Below, one piece after another: positions 6,901 through 14,436 of a stretch of 17,057 nucleotides of DNA (positions within the stretch are counted from its first letter, which is position 1; the number at the start of each line of letters is the position of its first letter). The stretch comes from SZUA-181 sp964601765 (GTDB lineage Bacteria > Pseudomonadota > Zetaproteobacteria > Mariprofundales > Mariprofundaceae): assembly GCA_964601765.1 (NCBI GenBank), contig CAZROR010000032.1, positions 1 to 17,057 on the forward strand, given 5' to 3'. The notes beneath the pieces were generated by a model that worked only from the letters and a program-made list of their open reading frames with translations, made no database searches and was not told the origin of the DNA. The position numbers were made by a program, and so were the translations under genes.

Positions 6901-7770
6901 CTACTCGATAACAACGATGACATTGGAAAATCCGCTGTCTTTCAATGCCAGAACAGCCTGCTCGATCCTGCTCGGGTCGGAGTAGGGGCCGATGCGAACG
7001 CGGTACAGTATTCCGGATGCGTGATGAAATGCGCGGACATGGATGTCCGGATAGCGCCCGGCCAGCGAGTGTTTGAGGCGGTAGGCGTTGGCCTGGGATG
7101 AAAAGGCACCAAGTTGCACATACATGCCCCCCATCAGTCCACCAGTGGAGGGTGCTGGGAGGGGAACGGTATGCATGACGGGCTTGCTCCGGTTGTTGCG
7201 TGATGACCGCTTTGCAATCAGAGCGGCAGGCGCAGTGCCTTCCAGTGCCTGTACACGCACGCGGGCTGTTCCCTTGCTGGCGAAGCCTAGTTGCCGTGCA
7301 GCGGCGTAGGAGAGATCAATGAGCCGGTTCTTTACATATGGTCCACGATCATTGACACGAACGATCACCTGGCGACCATTTTCGAGGTTGGTTACCCGCA
7401 CCAGCGTGGGCAGTGGCAGCGTCTTGTGGGCAGCAGACAGGGCATACATGTCATAGCGTTCGCCGTTGGCGGTTTTTCGGCCATGGAATTTGCGCCCGTA
7501 CCAGGAGGCTATTCCTGTTCTGTCGTATCCTGCCGCGGAAGCGAGCGGATAGTAGGTTCGCCCCGCAACCCGGTAGGGCCTGCCGGTTTTTCTCGTACCA
7601 CCATGCCCGCTCGGCAGACGAGCGCTACCGGGGTAGGGGATGTGGACCGGAACGGAAACACGCATATTGGGCAAGGGTCGATAGCTGATGTTTGTGCTAC
7701 AGCCGACCATGATTAGCGCCATGGTGGCAAGCAGGGTCGCACAGGCCGCTGGCTTTACTTTGTGGCGCAT
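6901..7770 (-). CDS. rlpA: RlpA, SPOR-domain septal lytic transglycosylase lipoprotein
   Basis: This 289-residue lipoprotein has a signal peptide with a lipobox ending MVGC (C24), a double-psi beta-barrel domain at about residues 84-176 and a C-terminal SPOR domain at about 214-289. The barrel domain carries the family motifs GIASWYG, HGRKTANGE, AAHKTLPLP and VRVNDRGP. E104 and H115 are spaced like the catalytic pair of Pseudomonas aeruginosa RlpA (E120/H131), so it should cleave glycan strands lacking stem peptides. The SPOR domain would target it to such denuded glycans at the septum. The start overlaps the end of mltB by 16 bases, as expected for coupled cell-wall genes. Confidence 0.95.
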   Translation of the reverse strand: MRHKVKPAACATLLATMALIMVGCSTNISYRPLPNMRVSVPVHIPYPGSARLPSGHGGTRKTGRPYRVAGRTYYPLASAAGYDRTGIASWYGRKFHGRKTANGERYDMYALSAAHKTLPLPTLVRVTNLENGRQVIVRVNDRGPYVKNRLIDLSYAAARQLGFASKGTARVRVQALEGTAPAALIAKRSSRNNRSKPVMHTVPLPAPSTGGLMGGMYVQLGAFSSQANAYRLKHSLAGRYPDIHVRAFHHASGILYRVRIGPYSDPSRIEQAVLALKDSGFSNVIVVIE

Positions 7771-8816
7771 TGCTTGCAGCCGAGCATGGCCGCCAGCTCC
7801 GTGGCGGCCATGGCATAGTTCTGGGCAGTATTGTAGCGCATGATGACGTAAAAATTGTAATGAACGAGTGCTGTTTTTTTTCCATCGCTTGTTTCAAAAC
7901 GAAGCAGGGTTACACGGTCATCATCTTTCCAGACTGCGGGCAAATGGCTGATGCCGGCCTTGCGCATGCGCTCAAGCCTCATCCATTTCCGCGTGCGGTT
8001 TTTGAGTGCTTCGGCGAAAACTGCATGCTGGGGCACGTGATCCAGCCAGCAGGCCACGGGATGATTCTCATCCCAGCCGTGGCGTCGGAAATAGTTGGCA
8101 ATACTGAAAATAATATCAGCTGGATTATCCCAGATATTGCGCCGACCGTCGCCATCACCATCCACAGCATATTCGCGGAATGACGACGGCATGAACTGAG
8201 CAGCACCAAAGGCTCCAGCCATGGAGCCCTTTAGCGTCTCGGGCTTTAGTCCCTCTTCTTGGCACATGAGCAGGAAGTGCCCGAGCTCCTTGCGAAAAAA
8301 TCTGGCTCGCTTCGGATAGCCCGACGACAGTGTATAAAGTGCGTCAAGAATGCGGTCCTTGCCACGATAGTGCCCGTAACGCGTTTCCATGCCGAGAATT
8401 GCGGCAATGATTTCGGGTTGGACGCCATACTTTTCTTCAGCCCGGGCAAATATCTCGCGGTGTGCTGAAAGGTAGGGCTTTCCCATGTCAACAAGCCTTT
8501 GATTGACAAACAGGGGACGATATTCGGCATAAGGCTTGGCCTCGTAAGGCTTGAGCATGCGAGCGATGATGTCTGGCTTGAAATGCGCCTTCTCAAGGGT
8601 GGCTGAGACCAGGCTCGGGCTCAGGCCAAACTCGCGGGACAGGGCTATGGTCAGTTGATGCCGGCTGACGTCCGGGGCCGCGGCCGAGGCTTCAGCTGCC
8701 TGGATGCTGGCAGGCAGAGTCAGGAGAAAAATGAAACCGGAGATGAAGGGGTATCGGGTGCTATTGCCGGGAAGGCAGCTTGTGACAAAACTCATGACCC
8801 GGATGCTAACCCGCAT
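7755..8816 (-). CDS. mltB: MltB, lytic murein transglycosylase B
   Basis: This 353-residue periplasmic enzyme has the MltB/Slt35 fold motifs. They are GMETRYG with the likely catalytic E144, GAFGAAQFMPSSF (201-213), and DGDGDGRRNIWDNPADI (219-235), the last resembling the EF-hand-like region of Slt35. It cleaves the MurNAc-GlcNAc bond to give 1,6-anhydro products. A hydrophobic stretch (about residues 22-40) ending SIQA is a type I signal peptide; no lipobox cysteine is seen, so it is probably soluble. The N-terminus is long, and an internal ATG at 8795 (residue 8) is an alternative start. It lies 32 bases after the pcm stop and overlaps rlpA. Confidence 0.94.
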   Translation of the reverse strand: MRVSIRVMSFVTSCLPGNSTRYPFISGFIFLLTLPASIQAAEASAAAPDVSRHQLTIALSREFGLSPSLVSATLEKAHFKPDIIARMLKPYEAKPYAEYRPLFVNQRLVDMGKPYLSAHREIFARAEEKYGVQPEIIAAILGMETRYGHYRGKDRILDALYTLSSGYPKRARFFRKELGHFLLMCQEEGLKPETLKGSMAGAFGAAQFMPSSFREYAVDGDGDGRRNIWDNPADIIFSIANYFRRHGWDENHPVACWLDHVPQHAVFAEALKNRTRKWMRLERMRKAGISHLPAVWKDDDRVTLLRFETSDGKKTALVHYNFYVIMRYNTAQNYAMAATELAAMLGCKQCATK

Positions 8817-8848
8817 TTGTCATGAGACCAGTAATCCGGGGGAAAGTC

Positions 8849-9514
8849 CTAAAAAACAAACTCGCGTTTTTCCGGCAGGCCTTCCATCTCCATCAGGACA
8901 GTTTCGCAGATCACTGTTTTTTTCCAGGCGCTATTAATCCGCTCCATGTGTACAAGCGAGACAACCTCTTTCTCCCCGAGGAATGCGGTCAACTGCCCAT
9001 GCTGCTTAAGTTTACCGAGGATGTGTTTCGGCACATCACGCAAGGCCGCACCCAGAACTATCACGTCGTAGTTGTAGTTCCCCTTAAGACATTCCGGTTG
9101 CATGGCATTGCCCACGATGACGTTGGCATTTGTGATGCCGTGTGCCTGAAGGTTTTTTCTGGCCAGGTCAGCTAGCTCCGTGTGTATCTCGTAGGAGTCC
9201 ACGTGTCGGGCATGAAGCGCCAGCAGTGCAGTCAGGTAACCCGTACCGGTCCCAACTTCCAGCACCCGCTCGTCACCATTTAGATCAAGGCACTGCATGA
9301 TGCTGGCCTCCTGCAGCGGGCTTAACATCTCCTGACCACATGGCAGCGGAACACGGCCCTCCATATAGGCCAGCGACCGCACATTCTCGGGTAGAAAATT
9401 CTCCCGCGGCATGGTTTCCAATGTGTCGAGCAGTACCGGATCAAGAACTTTGCAGCAGCGGATCTGATTTTCAATCATGTTGCGCCGCGCGGCTTCAAAA
9501 TCAATGACGGTCAT
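8849..9514 (-). CDS. pcm: Protein-L-isoaspartate O-methyltransferase-like protein
   Basis: This 221-residue SAM-dependent methyltransferase has motif I VLEVGTGTGY (about residues 84-93), an acidic SAM-ribose position in DSYEIH and YDVIVLG downstream. The N-terminal NMIENQIR and MPRENFLPE segments and the closing FVF are typical of the Pcm family. Pcm methylates L-isoaspartyl residues to start repair of aged proteins. The usual GQTISQP active-site segment is replaced by GQEMLSPLQEA, so methyl-acceptor specificity is uncertain and it may belong to a divergent Pcm subgroup. It is the first gene of the minus-strand run, with GGAGG 9 bases upstream of the ATG, and diverges from the outer-membrane barrel gene. 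Confidence 0.85.
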   Translation of the reverse strand: MTVIDFEAARRNMIENQIRCCKVLDPVLLDTLETMPRENFLPENVRSLAYMEGRVPLPCGQEMLSPLQEASIMQCLDLNGDERVLEVGTGTGYLTALLALHARHVDSYEIHTELADLARKNLQAHGITNANVIVGNAMQPECLKGNYNYDVIVLGAALRDVPKHILGKLKQHGQLTAFLGEKEVVSLVHMERINSAWKKTVICETVLMEMEGLPEKREFVF

Positions 9515-9536
9515 CAGCGTCGGCCTCCCTCATGGG

Positions 9537-9564
9537 TTGCCTGCAAGGCTGCTACAGGTATACT
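9537..9564 (+). promoter_or_regulatory. Sigma70-like promoter for the omp gene
   Basis: The -35 element TTGCCT (9537-9542) and -10 element TATACT (9559-9564) are 16 bases apart, close to the consensus. The expected transcription start is near 9571, leaving an untranslated leader of about 70 bases before the ATG at 9642. The element sits in the 127-base divergent gap between pcm and the barrel gene. I did not see an equally good promoter firing leftward into pcm. Confidence 0.65.
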
Positions 9565-9641
9565 GCGATGACAAGCGGAGGTAGGCGCAAAGCGGCATGG
9601 CCGGCCTGCCAAAAGCAAAGCAACAAGAAACGGAGGATTCG

Positions 9642-10232
9642 ATGAAACTGAGTGTACGCTCTGCAGCCTTTCTGATGATGCTGATGATTGGCGTTGCGCC
9701 TGCCAAGGCGCAGGACCTGGGCTTCAAGCCTTATGTTGGCGGTGGCCTGGGAGGCTTTGAGTTGAATTACGGTAATGGCAAGGACTTTGTATTTGGCGGG
9801 TATGGCGCCCTTGGGGCAGAGTTGAATGATTATCTGGCATTGGAGCTGCGGGTCGGTTCGGCCGGGAGCAAGACCAAGGCTGATACGGGAACAGCCTTGA
9901 CTGGCCAGGTGAAGAAGCAGGTTGACTGGTTTGTCTCCTACCTTGCAAAACCCCAGATTGAGGTGGCCGACGGCCTCAAGATTTATGGTCTGCTGGGCGC
10001 CAGTACACTCAAGTCTAAAATTACTCCCAATGGAGCCTCTGCGCGATCAAATACATCAACGAGCTTCAGCTTCGGAGCAGGCGCGGAGTACAGCTTTCAG
10101 GATCAGTTTACGATTGGTGGCGAGTGGCTGCGCTATTCTTCCCAGAAAGATACGGCTGCTATCGGTGCAACCAGCGGCTATAATGGTATGGATGTGAACG
10201 GTTTCGTAGGCACCCTGAAGGTGTTTTTCTAG
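9642..10232 (+). CDS. Small outer-membrane beta-barrel protein (porin-like/OmpA-barrel type)
   Basis: The 196-residue precursor starts at ATG 9642, chosen because GGAGG lies 5 bases upstream and a clean signal peptide follows (MKLSVRSAAFLMMLMIG...PAKA, cleavage before QD). The mature part has alternating short amphipathic strands rich in G, Y and aromatics (FKPYVGGGLGGFEL, YLALELRVG, SFSFGAGAEYSF, FTIGGEWLRY). It ends in two phenylalanines (KVFF), the usual C-terminal signal for BAM insertion. About eight strands fit the length, like OmpA/OmpX barrels or opacity-type proteins. Its specific role is unknown. It has its own promoter and ends 55 bases before ribE, so read-through into the rib genes is possible. 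Confidence 0.85.
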   Translation: MKLSVRSAAFLMMLMIGVAPAKAQDLGFKPYVGGGLGGFELNYGNGKDFVFGGYGALGAELNDYLALELRVGSAGSKTKADTGTALTGQVKKQVDWFVSYLAKPQIEVADGLKIYGLLGASTLKSKITPNGASARSNTSTSFSFGAGAEYSFQDQFTIGGEWLRYSSQKDTAAIGATSGYNGMDVNGFVGTLKVFF

Positions 10233-10243
10233 GGATCAGGCAG

Positions 10244-10276
10244 CCTGACCATGCCGGAGGATCCGGTATGGTCAGG
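10244..10276 (+). promoter_or_regulatory. Long hairpin between omp and ribE, overlapping the ribE ribosome-binding site
   Basis: Bases 10244-10257 pair with 10263-10276 in a 14-bp stem containing one G-U wobble and closed by a 5-base loop. The downstream sequence (GTTCCCTTACG) has no T-run, so it is a poor intrinsic terminator. The 3' arm includes most of the AGGG (10274-10277) that precedes the ribE ATG by 10 bases, so the fold would hide that site. It may attenuate expression, control translation or stabilise the omp mRNA 3' end. It does not resemble an FMN riboswitch. Confidence 0.5.
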
Positions 10277-10324
10277 GTTCCCTTACGATGTTTACAGGCA
10301 TTATTCTGGATGTTGGCCGGGTGA
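10268..10324 (+). CDS. Possible 18-residue leader peptide overlapping the ribE start
   Basis: The ATG at 10268 has GGAGG (10256-10260) exactly 7 bases upstream, a better ribosome-binding arrangement than that of ribE itself. The frame reads MVRVPLRCLQALFWMLAG and stops at TGA 10322-10324, inside the ribE coding region in another frame. A ribosome translating it would open the hairpin at 10244-10276. It could be a chance ORF; only the spacing and position support it. Confidence 0.2.
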   Translation: MVRVPLRCLQALFWMLAG

Positions 10325-10902
10325 CAGCGGTGCAGCGGCAGCCCGGGCACATGGCTCTTCACATTTCCACGCAGGTGGATATGCAAGAATGGCAGTGTGG
10401 AGACTCCATTGCCGTGGATGGCTGCTGCCTGACAGTTACGGGATTCCCGGCTGCTGATATGTTTGCGGCCGTACTTTCATCGGAGACACTTGCCTGTACA
10501 TATTTCCCCTCTGTACAGGCCGACCAGCAGGTGAATCTGGAGCCGGCGCTTCGCCTGGGTGATGTACTGGGCGGCCATATGGTCAGTGGCCATGTGGATG
10601 GAACAGGCCGCGTGCTGGCTATGGAGGAGGCCGGCGGGGGGCATTATCAGTTACGTATCGGGCTGCCTCCCGCGCTTCAACGCTATGTGATTGTCAAGGG
10701 ATCAATTGCCGTCAACGGGGTCAGCCTGACCATCAATGCAGTGGATGATGAGGGCTTTACGGTCAACCTCATCCCCCATACCCTGTCTCATACAAACCTC
10801 GGCCAGTTGTGTCGGGGACAGTTGGTAAATATCGAAACAGACATGATCGGCCGCTATGTGGAGCGGCTGCTAACATGCCGGGGGTCGGATGAGTCTAGCT
10901 AG
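10288..10902 (+). CDS. ribE: Riboflavin synthase, alpha subunit
   Basis: This 204-residue protein consists of two lumazine-binding repeats (about residues 1-97 and 98-195). It has the N-terminal MFTGI, the repeat signatures GDSIAVDGCCLTV (38-50) and KGSIAVNGVSLT (137-148), GGHMVSGHVDG (95-105), and the LIPHTL...TNLG and RYVERL endings. It dismutates two 6,7-dimethyl-8-ribityllumazine molecules to riboflavin plus the pyrimidinedione. The substrate is made by RibH, encoded two genes downstream. The end overlaps ribBA by 14 bases. No ribD precedes it, unlike many proteobacterial rib operons, so the deaminase/reductase must be encoded elsewhere. Confidence 0.97.
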   Translation: MFTGIILDVGRVTAVQRQPGHMALHISTQVDMQEWQCGDSIAVDGCCLTVTGFPAADMFAAVLSSETLACTYFPSVQADQQVNLEPALRLGDVLGGHMVSGHVDGTGRVLAMEEAGGGHYQLRIGLPPALQRYVIVKGSIAVNGVSLTINAVDDEGFTVNLIPHTLSHTNLGQLCRGQLVNIETDMIGRYVERLLTCRGSDESS

Positions 10903-12109
10903 TTGCAGTGAGCTGATTGAGGAGCTGCGTGCAGGCCGCATGATCATTCTTGCGGATGACGAGAATCGGGAGAACGAGGGCGATTTGGTTATGGCTGCGG
11001 AATGGGTGAGCCCGGAGGCGGTAAACTTCATGGCAACCCATGGACGTGGCCTGATCTGCCTGGCGCTGACCCAAACGCAGGTCGAGCGACTCAACCTGCC
11101 GTTGATGGTGTCCGATGCAAATGCGAAGTTCAAATCTAATTTCACGGTATCCATTGAAGCCGCTGAAGGTGTGACGACGGGAATTTCCGCATTCGATCGC
11201 GCGCAGACCATCCGTGTGGCCGCGGACGAATCCTCAGGACCGGACGATATTGTGACCCCGGGTCACGTATTTCCGCTTATGGCCAAGCCGGGCGGTGTGC
11301 TTGTACGGGCAGGCCACACTGAGGCCAGCGTGGACCTTTGCCGCCTGGCTGGGCTTAAACAGGCCGCGGTGATCTGTGAGATTATGAACGAAGATGGATC
11401 GATGGCACGCATGCCGGAGCTAAAAAAGTTTGCCGTACGACATGGCCTCAAGATCGGCTGTATTGCCGACATCATTCGCCACCGGCTCAAGCACGATTCA
11501 CTAGTACGACGTGAAGTTGAGGTACGTATGCCAACAGAGTTTGGCGTCTTTACGATGTATGGCTATAGCAATCTTGTGGACAAGGCGGAACATGTGGCTC
11601 TGGTAATGGGTGAGCCTACCGGTGACCGCCCTTGCCTGGTCCGCGTCCATTCCGAATGCCTGACCGGTGACGTGTTTGGCTCGCGGAGATGTGATTGCGG
11701 GACACAGCTTTTTGCCGCCATGCGACGGGTTGGCGAAGAAGGCGAAGGTGTCATCCTGTATCTTCGCCAGGAAGGGCGTGGTATTGGCCTGCTCAACAAA
11801 CTCAGGGCCTATGCGCTCCAGGACACGGGGCATGATACCGTGGAGGCAAATAAGAAACTTGGTTTCCGTGCAGATCTCCGTGATTATGGTATTGGTGCAC
11901 AGATCTTGCGTGATATCGGCTTGAGAAAGCTGCGCTTGCTGACAAATAACCCGAAGAAAATCATCGGTCTGGATGGCTACGGGCTGGAAGTGACGGAGCG
12001 GGTGCCGCTGCAGTCCGACGCCCATGCTGACAATATTGCCTACCTGAGAGCAAAGCGCGAAAAACTGGGACATTTACTGGATGTGCATGGAGACAGGCAT
12101 GAGCCTTGA
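10889..12109 (+). CDS. ribBA: RibBA: DHBP synthase / GTP cyclohydrolase II fusion
   Basis: This 406-residue bifunctional enzyme supplies both branches of riboflavin synthesis. The RibB half (about 1-200) has DDENRENEGD (23-32) and HTEASVDL (143-150), which bind magnesium and ribulose 5-phosphate. The RibA half (about 205-400) has zinc cysteines C257, C268 and C270 in the ECLTGDVFGSRRCDC block, then RQEGRGIG (293-300), DTVEAN and RDYGIGAQIL (331-340) for GTP binding and catalysis. Both halves therefore look active; in many proteobacteria the RibA half is degenerate. The ATG at 10889 follows a GGGGG site inside ribE, and the stop overlaps the preferred ribH start by 11 bases. Confidence 0.97.
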   Translation: MSLASCSELIEELRAGRMIILADDENRENEGDLVMAAEWVSPEAVNFMATHGRGLICLALTQTQVERLNLPLMVSDANAKFKSNFTVSIEAAEGVTTGISAFDRAQTIRVAADESSGPDDIVTPGHVFPLMAKPGGVLVRAGHTEASVDLCRLAGLKQAAVICEIMNEDGSMARMPELKKFAVRHGLKIGCIADIIRHRLKHDSLVRREVEVRMPTEFGVFTMYGYSNLVDKAEHVALVMGEPTGDRPCLVRVHSECLTGDVFGSRRCDCGTQLFAAMRRVGEEGEGVILYLRQEGRGIGLLNKLRAYALQDTGHDTVEANKKLGFRADLRDYGIGAQILRDIGLRKLRLLTNNPKKIIGLDGYGLEVTERVPLQSDAHADNIAYLRAKREKLGHLLDVHGDRHEP

Positions 12110-12602
12110 TGCTCCGTGCCTTGAAGGCACAGTGGATGCGGCCGGGCTGTCGATCGGGCTTGTTGTCAGCCGATTCAATGCGGAGATTACCGATGCCCTG
12201 CTGGAAGGTGCGCTGGCTGCGTTGCAGCGGCACGGTGCAGAGCAGGAGAGGCTACGTGTTGTGCGCGTGCCGGGCGCTCTGGAGATAGGTACTGCCGCAG
12301 CCTGCATGGCCAACTCCGGTGCTTATGATGCCCTTGTCTGTTTGGGCTGCGTAATTCGTGGTGAGACAGCACATTTTGACTACGTGTGCCAGGGTGTGGC
12401 TGAGGCTGTGGGCCGTATTGCGGGCCGCGGTGATATCGGCGTGGGCAATGGTGTGCTGACGGTGGATAACGAGATGCAGGCCAAGGAACGCATTGGCGGC
12501 AGCCATGGCCACAAGGGTGCGGAGGCTGCACTCGTGGCCATTGAAATGGCGCGGTTGCTTGCAAACCTGAAGCGTGAAGCAATGGGGGTGGCGGTTGGCT
12601 AA
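12099..12602 (+). CDS. ribH: 6,7-dimethyl-8-ribityllumazine synthase
   Basis: This is lumazine synthase, 167 residues from the preferred ATG at 12099, which has GGAG 6 bases upstream. In-frame ATGs at 12081 and 12087 are less well placed. Motifs are SRFN (24-27), VPGALEI (57-63), GCVIRGET (83-90) with the catalytic H92 in AHFDY, and GVLTVDNEMQAKER (118-131), followed by the C-terminal KGAEAALVAIEM helix. It condenses the RibA-pathway pyrimidine with the RibB product and usually assembles as a pentamer or icosahedron. The start overlaps ribBA and the end overlaps nusB. Confidence 0.96.
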   Translation: MSLDAPCLEGTVDAAGLSIGLVVSRFNAEITDALLEGALAALQRHGAEQERLRVVRVPGALEIGTAAACMANSGAYDALVCLGCVIRGETAHFDYVCQGVAEAVGRIAGRGDIGVGNGVLTVDNEMQAKERIGGSHGHKGAEAALVAIEMARLLANLKREAMGVAVG

Positions 12603-13038
12603 CCGGCACAAATCCAGGGAGTCCGTGATAGAAGTGCTGTATGCCTGGAGCAGTTCCGGATTTGATGACGATATGTTGCCCGCGCTTCTTGATGGCCGCA
12701 TGGCGCTTAAGGAGCGCTGCGATCAGGATACACAGTATCTGCAGGAAGCTGTCCGTGGCATCACGGCTGGGCGCAGCACACTGGATGAGACCATCGCTAC
12801 GGCGTTGAAGGGCAGGAGCCTGAAAAGCGTGGGGCACATCGAGCTCAACGTGCTGCGGCTTGCAGTCTGGGAGTTGATTCATCGCCTGGAAATACCGTAT
12901 CGCGTTATTATCAATGAGGCCTTGCAGCTTACGCATACCTATGCGGATGCGCCGGCACGCGCCTTCGTCAACGGCGTGCTGGACAGGCTGGCACGCGAGT
13001 TACGGGTCGGGGAGCGCCGGGCCGCACGTACCGGATAG
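12595..13038 (+). CDS. nusB: NusB transcription antitermination factor
   Basis: This 147-residue NusB binds boxA RNA with NusE (S10) in ribosomal RNA antitermination. The start is set at TTG 12595 because it gives the standard N-terminus (M)ANRHKSRE and has GGGGG 6 bases upstream. A GTG at 12574 would add seven residues without a good ribosome-binding site. The arginine-rich N-terminus and the C-terminal INEALQLTHTYADAPARAFVNGVLD block (residues about 98-122) are characteristic. It overlaps ribH by 8 bases, the usual ribH-nusB arrangement, and thiL starts 8 bases after its stop. Confidence 0.95.
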   Translation: MANRHKSRESVIEVLYAWSSSGFDDDMLPALLDGRMALKERCDQDTQYLQEAVRGITAGRSTLDETIATALKGRSLKSVGHIELNVLRLAVWELIHRLEIPYRVIINEALQLTHTYADAPARAFVNGVLDRLARELRVGERRAARTG

Positions 13039-13046
13039 CTACGATT

Positions 13047-13979
13047 GTGTCAGACGGCGAGTTTGATCTGATTGAGCGTGCGTTCAGAGACCATGCGCCA
13101 CCAGCCAACCCGTATACATCCATTACCAATGGCGATGATGCCTCTGTCCATGGCATTCCGTCCAATATGGAGTTGGCTATCAGCTCGGATGCATCGGTCA
13201 GCGGTGTACACTGGCCGGAGGCCTTTCCGCTGGAGCAGGCTGCTGACCGTGCTGCCTGCGCAGCCCTGTCCGATCTTGCAGCGATGGGCGCCGAGGCCTG
13301 TTGGCTGTGGTCCTGTGTGCAGGCAGTGACAGCGGCTGATGCGGAGCGTATGGGACAGGGGATTAACGCTGCCCTGCACCGCTATGGTGTGGAGCTTGCG
13401 GGGGGAGATACTGTCTACTCCTCCGTCAATGCCATCAGCCTCACCGTGGGGGGGGTTCTCCCCAGGGGAGAGGGCATGCGGCGCGATGCTGGCAGCCACG
13501 GGGATGACCTTTGGTTGTGGGGCACATCGGGATTCGCATCTTTCGGCCTCAGTCAATGGCAGGAGGGCCACCATAACGGAGATTATACTCGTTATTTCAG
13601 TACGATAAGGCCGCTTCTCAAGGAAGGCATCCGCCTGCGCAGACTGGGCGTCAGGTGCTGCATCGATGTCAGTGATGGCCTGCTTCAGGATGCCACGCAC
13701 CTGGCGCGGGCATCCGGCATGGGCCTGCAGATTTGGCTGGATCGGGTACCTGGCTGGCGGCAGTTGGCTGATGCGTGTTCACATGGGCTGGCGCTTTCTC
13801 ATGTGCTGGCAGGAGGTGAGGACTATGCCCTGCTGTTCACCGCACCGGTGGGCCTTCGATCCGAGCTGGACGGACTCGCCAGCAGGATTGGGGCGTGCAG
13901 TCGCGAGGCCAGTGTGCGTGTGCTGCTGCACGGAAAACCTGTTGATGTGTCCCGGGCAGGGTTCGATCACTTTGCATAG
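13047..13979 (+). CDS. thiL: Thiamine-monophosphate kinase
   Basis: This 310-residue ThiL phosphorylates thiamine monophosphate to the active cofactor thiamine diphosphate using ATP. The motifs are complete and in order: GEFDLIER (4-11), NGDDASV (28-34), SSDASVSGVHW (47-56), ALSDLAAMGA (73-82), GGDTV (119-123), SGFASFGL (161-168), IDVSDGLLQD (206-215) and GGEDYALLF (256-264). The start is GTG at 13047, which gives the standard MSxGEF N-terminus; the upstream ribosome-binding site is weak, so coupling to nusB (8-base gap) is likely. The end overlaps the start of pgpA. Confidence 0.96.
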   Translation: MSDGEFDLIERAFRDHAPPANPYTSITNGDDASVHGIPSNMELAISSDASVSGVHWPEAFPLEQAADRAACAALSDLAAMGAEACWLWSCVQAVTAADAERMGQGINAALHRYGVELAGGDTVYSSVNAISLTVGGVLPRGEGMRRDAGSHGDDLWLWGTSGFASFGLSQWQEGHHNGDYTRYFSTIRPLLKEGIRLRRLGVRCCIDVSDGLLQDATHLARASGMGLQIWLDRVPGWRQLADACSHGLALSHVLAGGEDYALLFTAPVGLRSELDGLASRIGACSREASVRVLLHGKPVDVSRAGFDHFA

Positions 13980-14436
13980 CACGGCGAGATTTATTGCGGC
14001 GGGGCTTGGCAGTGGCTGGCTGCCTATGGCACCTGGCAGCTGGGGTAGCCTCGCCGCGCTCATGCCAGGGTGGTGGATATTGCGTGAAACGGGAACAGGA
14101 GGGCTGCTGGCAGCTGTCGCCATACTGCTCGTTATTGCCTGCTGGGCCTGCGTGGAGGCCTTGAGGGGCAGTGCGGATACAGACCCGGGCTGGATCGTTG
14201 TCGATGAATGGCTGGGTCAGTGGCTTTGCGTAGCCTTGCTTTCTATGACCGTGGAGGTGAGCCCGGGCTGGCTTGCCGGAGCATTTGTCATGTTCAGGTG
14301 CCTTGATGTGCTCAAGCCCTGGCCGATTTCTGCGGTGGAGCACTGGGGGCCGCCCTGGTGGAGTATTCAGGCCGATGACCTGGTGGCCGGGTTGATGGCA
14401 GGCACATTGCTGATGGGGATCTCAGTGTGGCTATGA
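13945..14436 (+). CDS. pgpA: Phosphatidylglycerophosphatase A
   Basis: This membrane phosphatase of about 163 residues converts phosphatidylglycerophosphate to phosphatidylglycerol. Motifs are GSGWLPMAPGSWGSLAA near the N-terminus, the acidic IVVDEWLGQ, FRCLDVLKPWPI, and the terminal QADDLVAGLMAG with its paired aspartates. Hydrophobic segments (LLAAVAILLVIACWACV, LAGAFVMF, LMAGTLLMG) fit the inner-membrane topology. The start is uncertain. ATG 13945 overlaps thiL by 35 bases; TTG 13972 (8-base overlap) is the alternative and would give a more compact N-terminus. The open frame continues further upstream, but that part is only the shadow of thiL. The end overlaps the cinA-like gene. Confidence 0.92.
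   Translation: MCPGQGSITLHSTARFIAAGLGSGWLPMAPGSWGSLAALMPGWWILRETGTGGLLAAVAILLVIACWACVEALRGSADTDPGWIVVDEWLGQWLCVALLSMTVEVSPGWLAGAFVMFRCLDVLKPWPISAVEHWGPPWWSIQADDLVAGLMAGTLLMGISVWL

Noticed and set aside
9515..9600. Leftward promoter for pcm in the divergent region
   Set aside because: TTGTCA occurs on the minus strand, but no acceptable -10 lies at 16-18 bases. A promoter probably exists, but I could not place it.
10233..10287. FMN riboswitch before ribE
   Set aside because: The gap is too short and lacks the conserved RFN core; only a simple hairpin is present.
13666..13944. Extended N-terminus for pgpA inside thiL
   Set aside because: The extra residues (rich in W, C and M) are a frame shadow of thiL. 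PgpA similarity begins only after about 13972.
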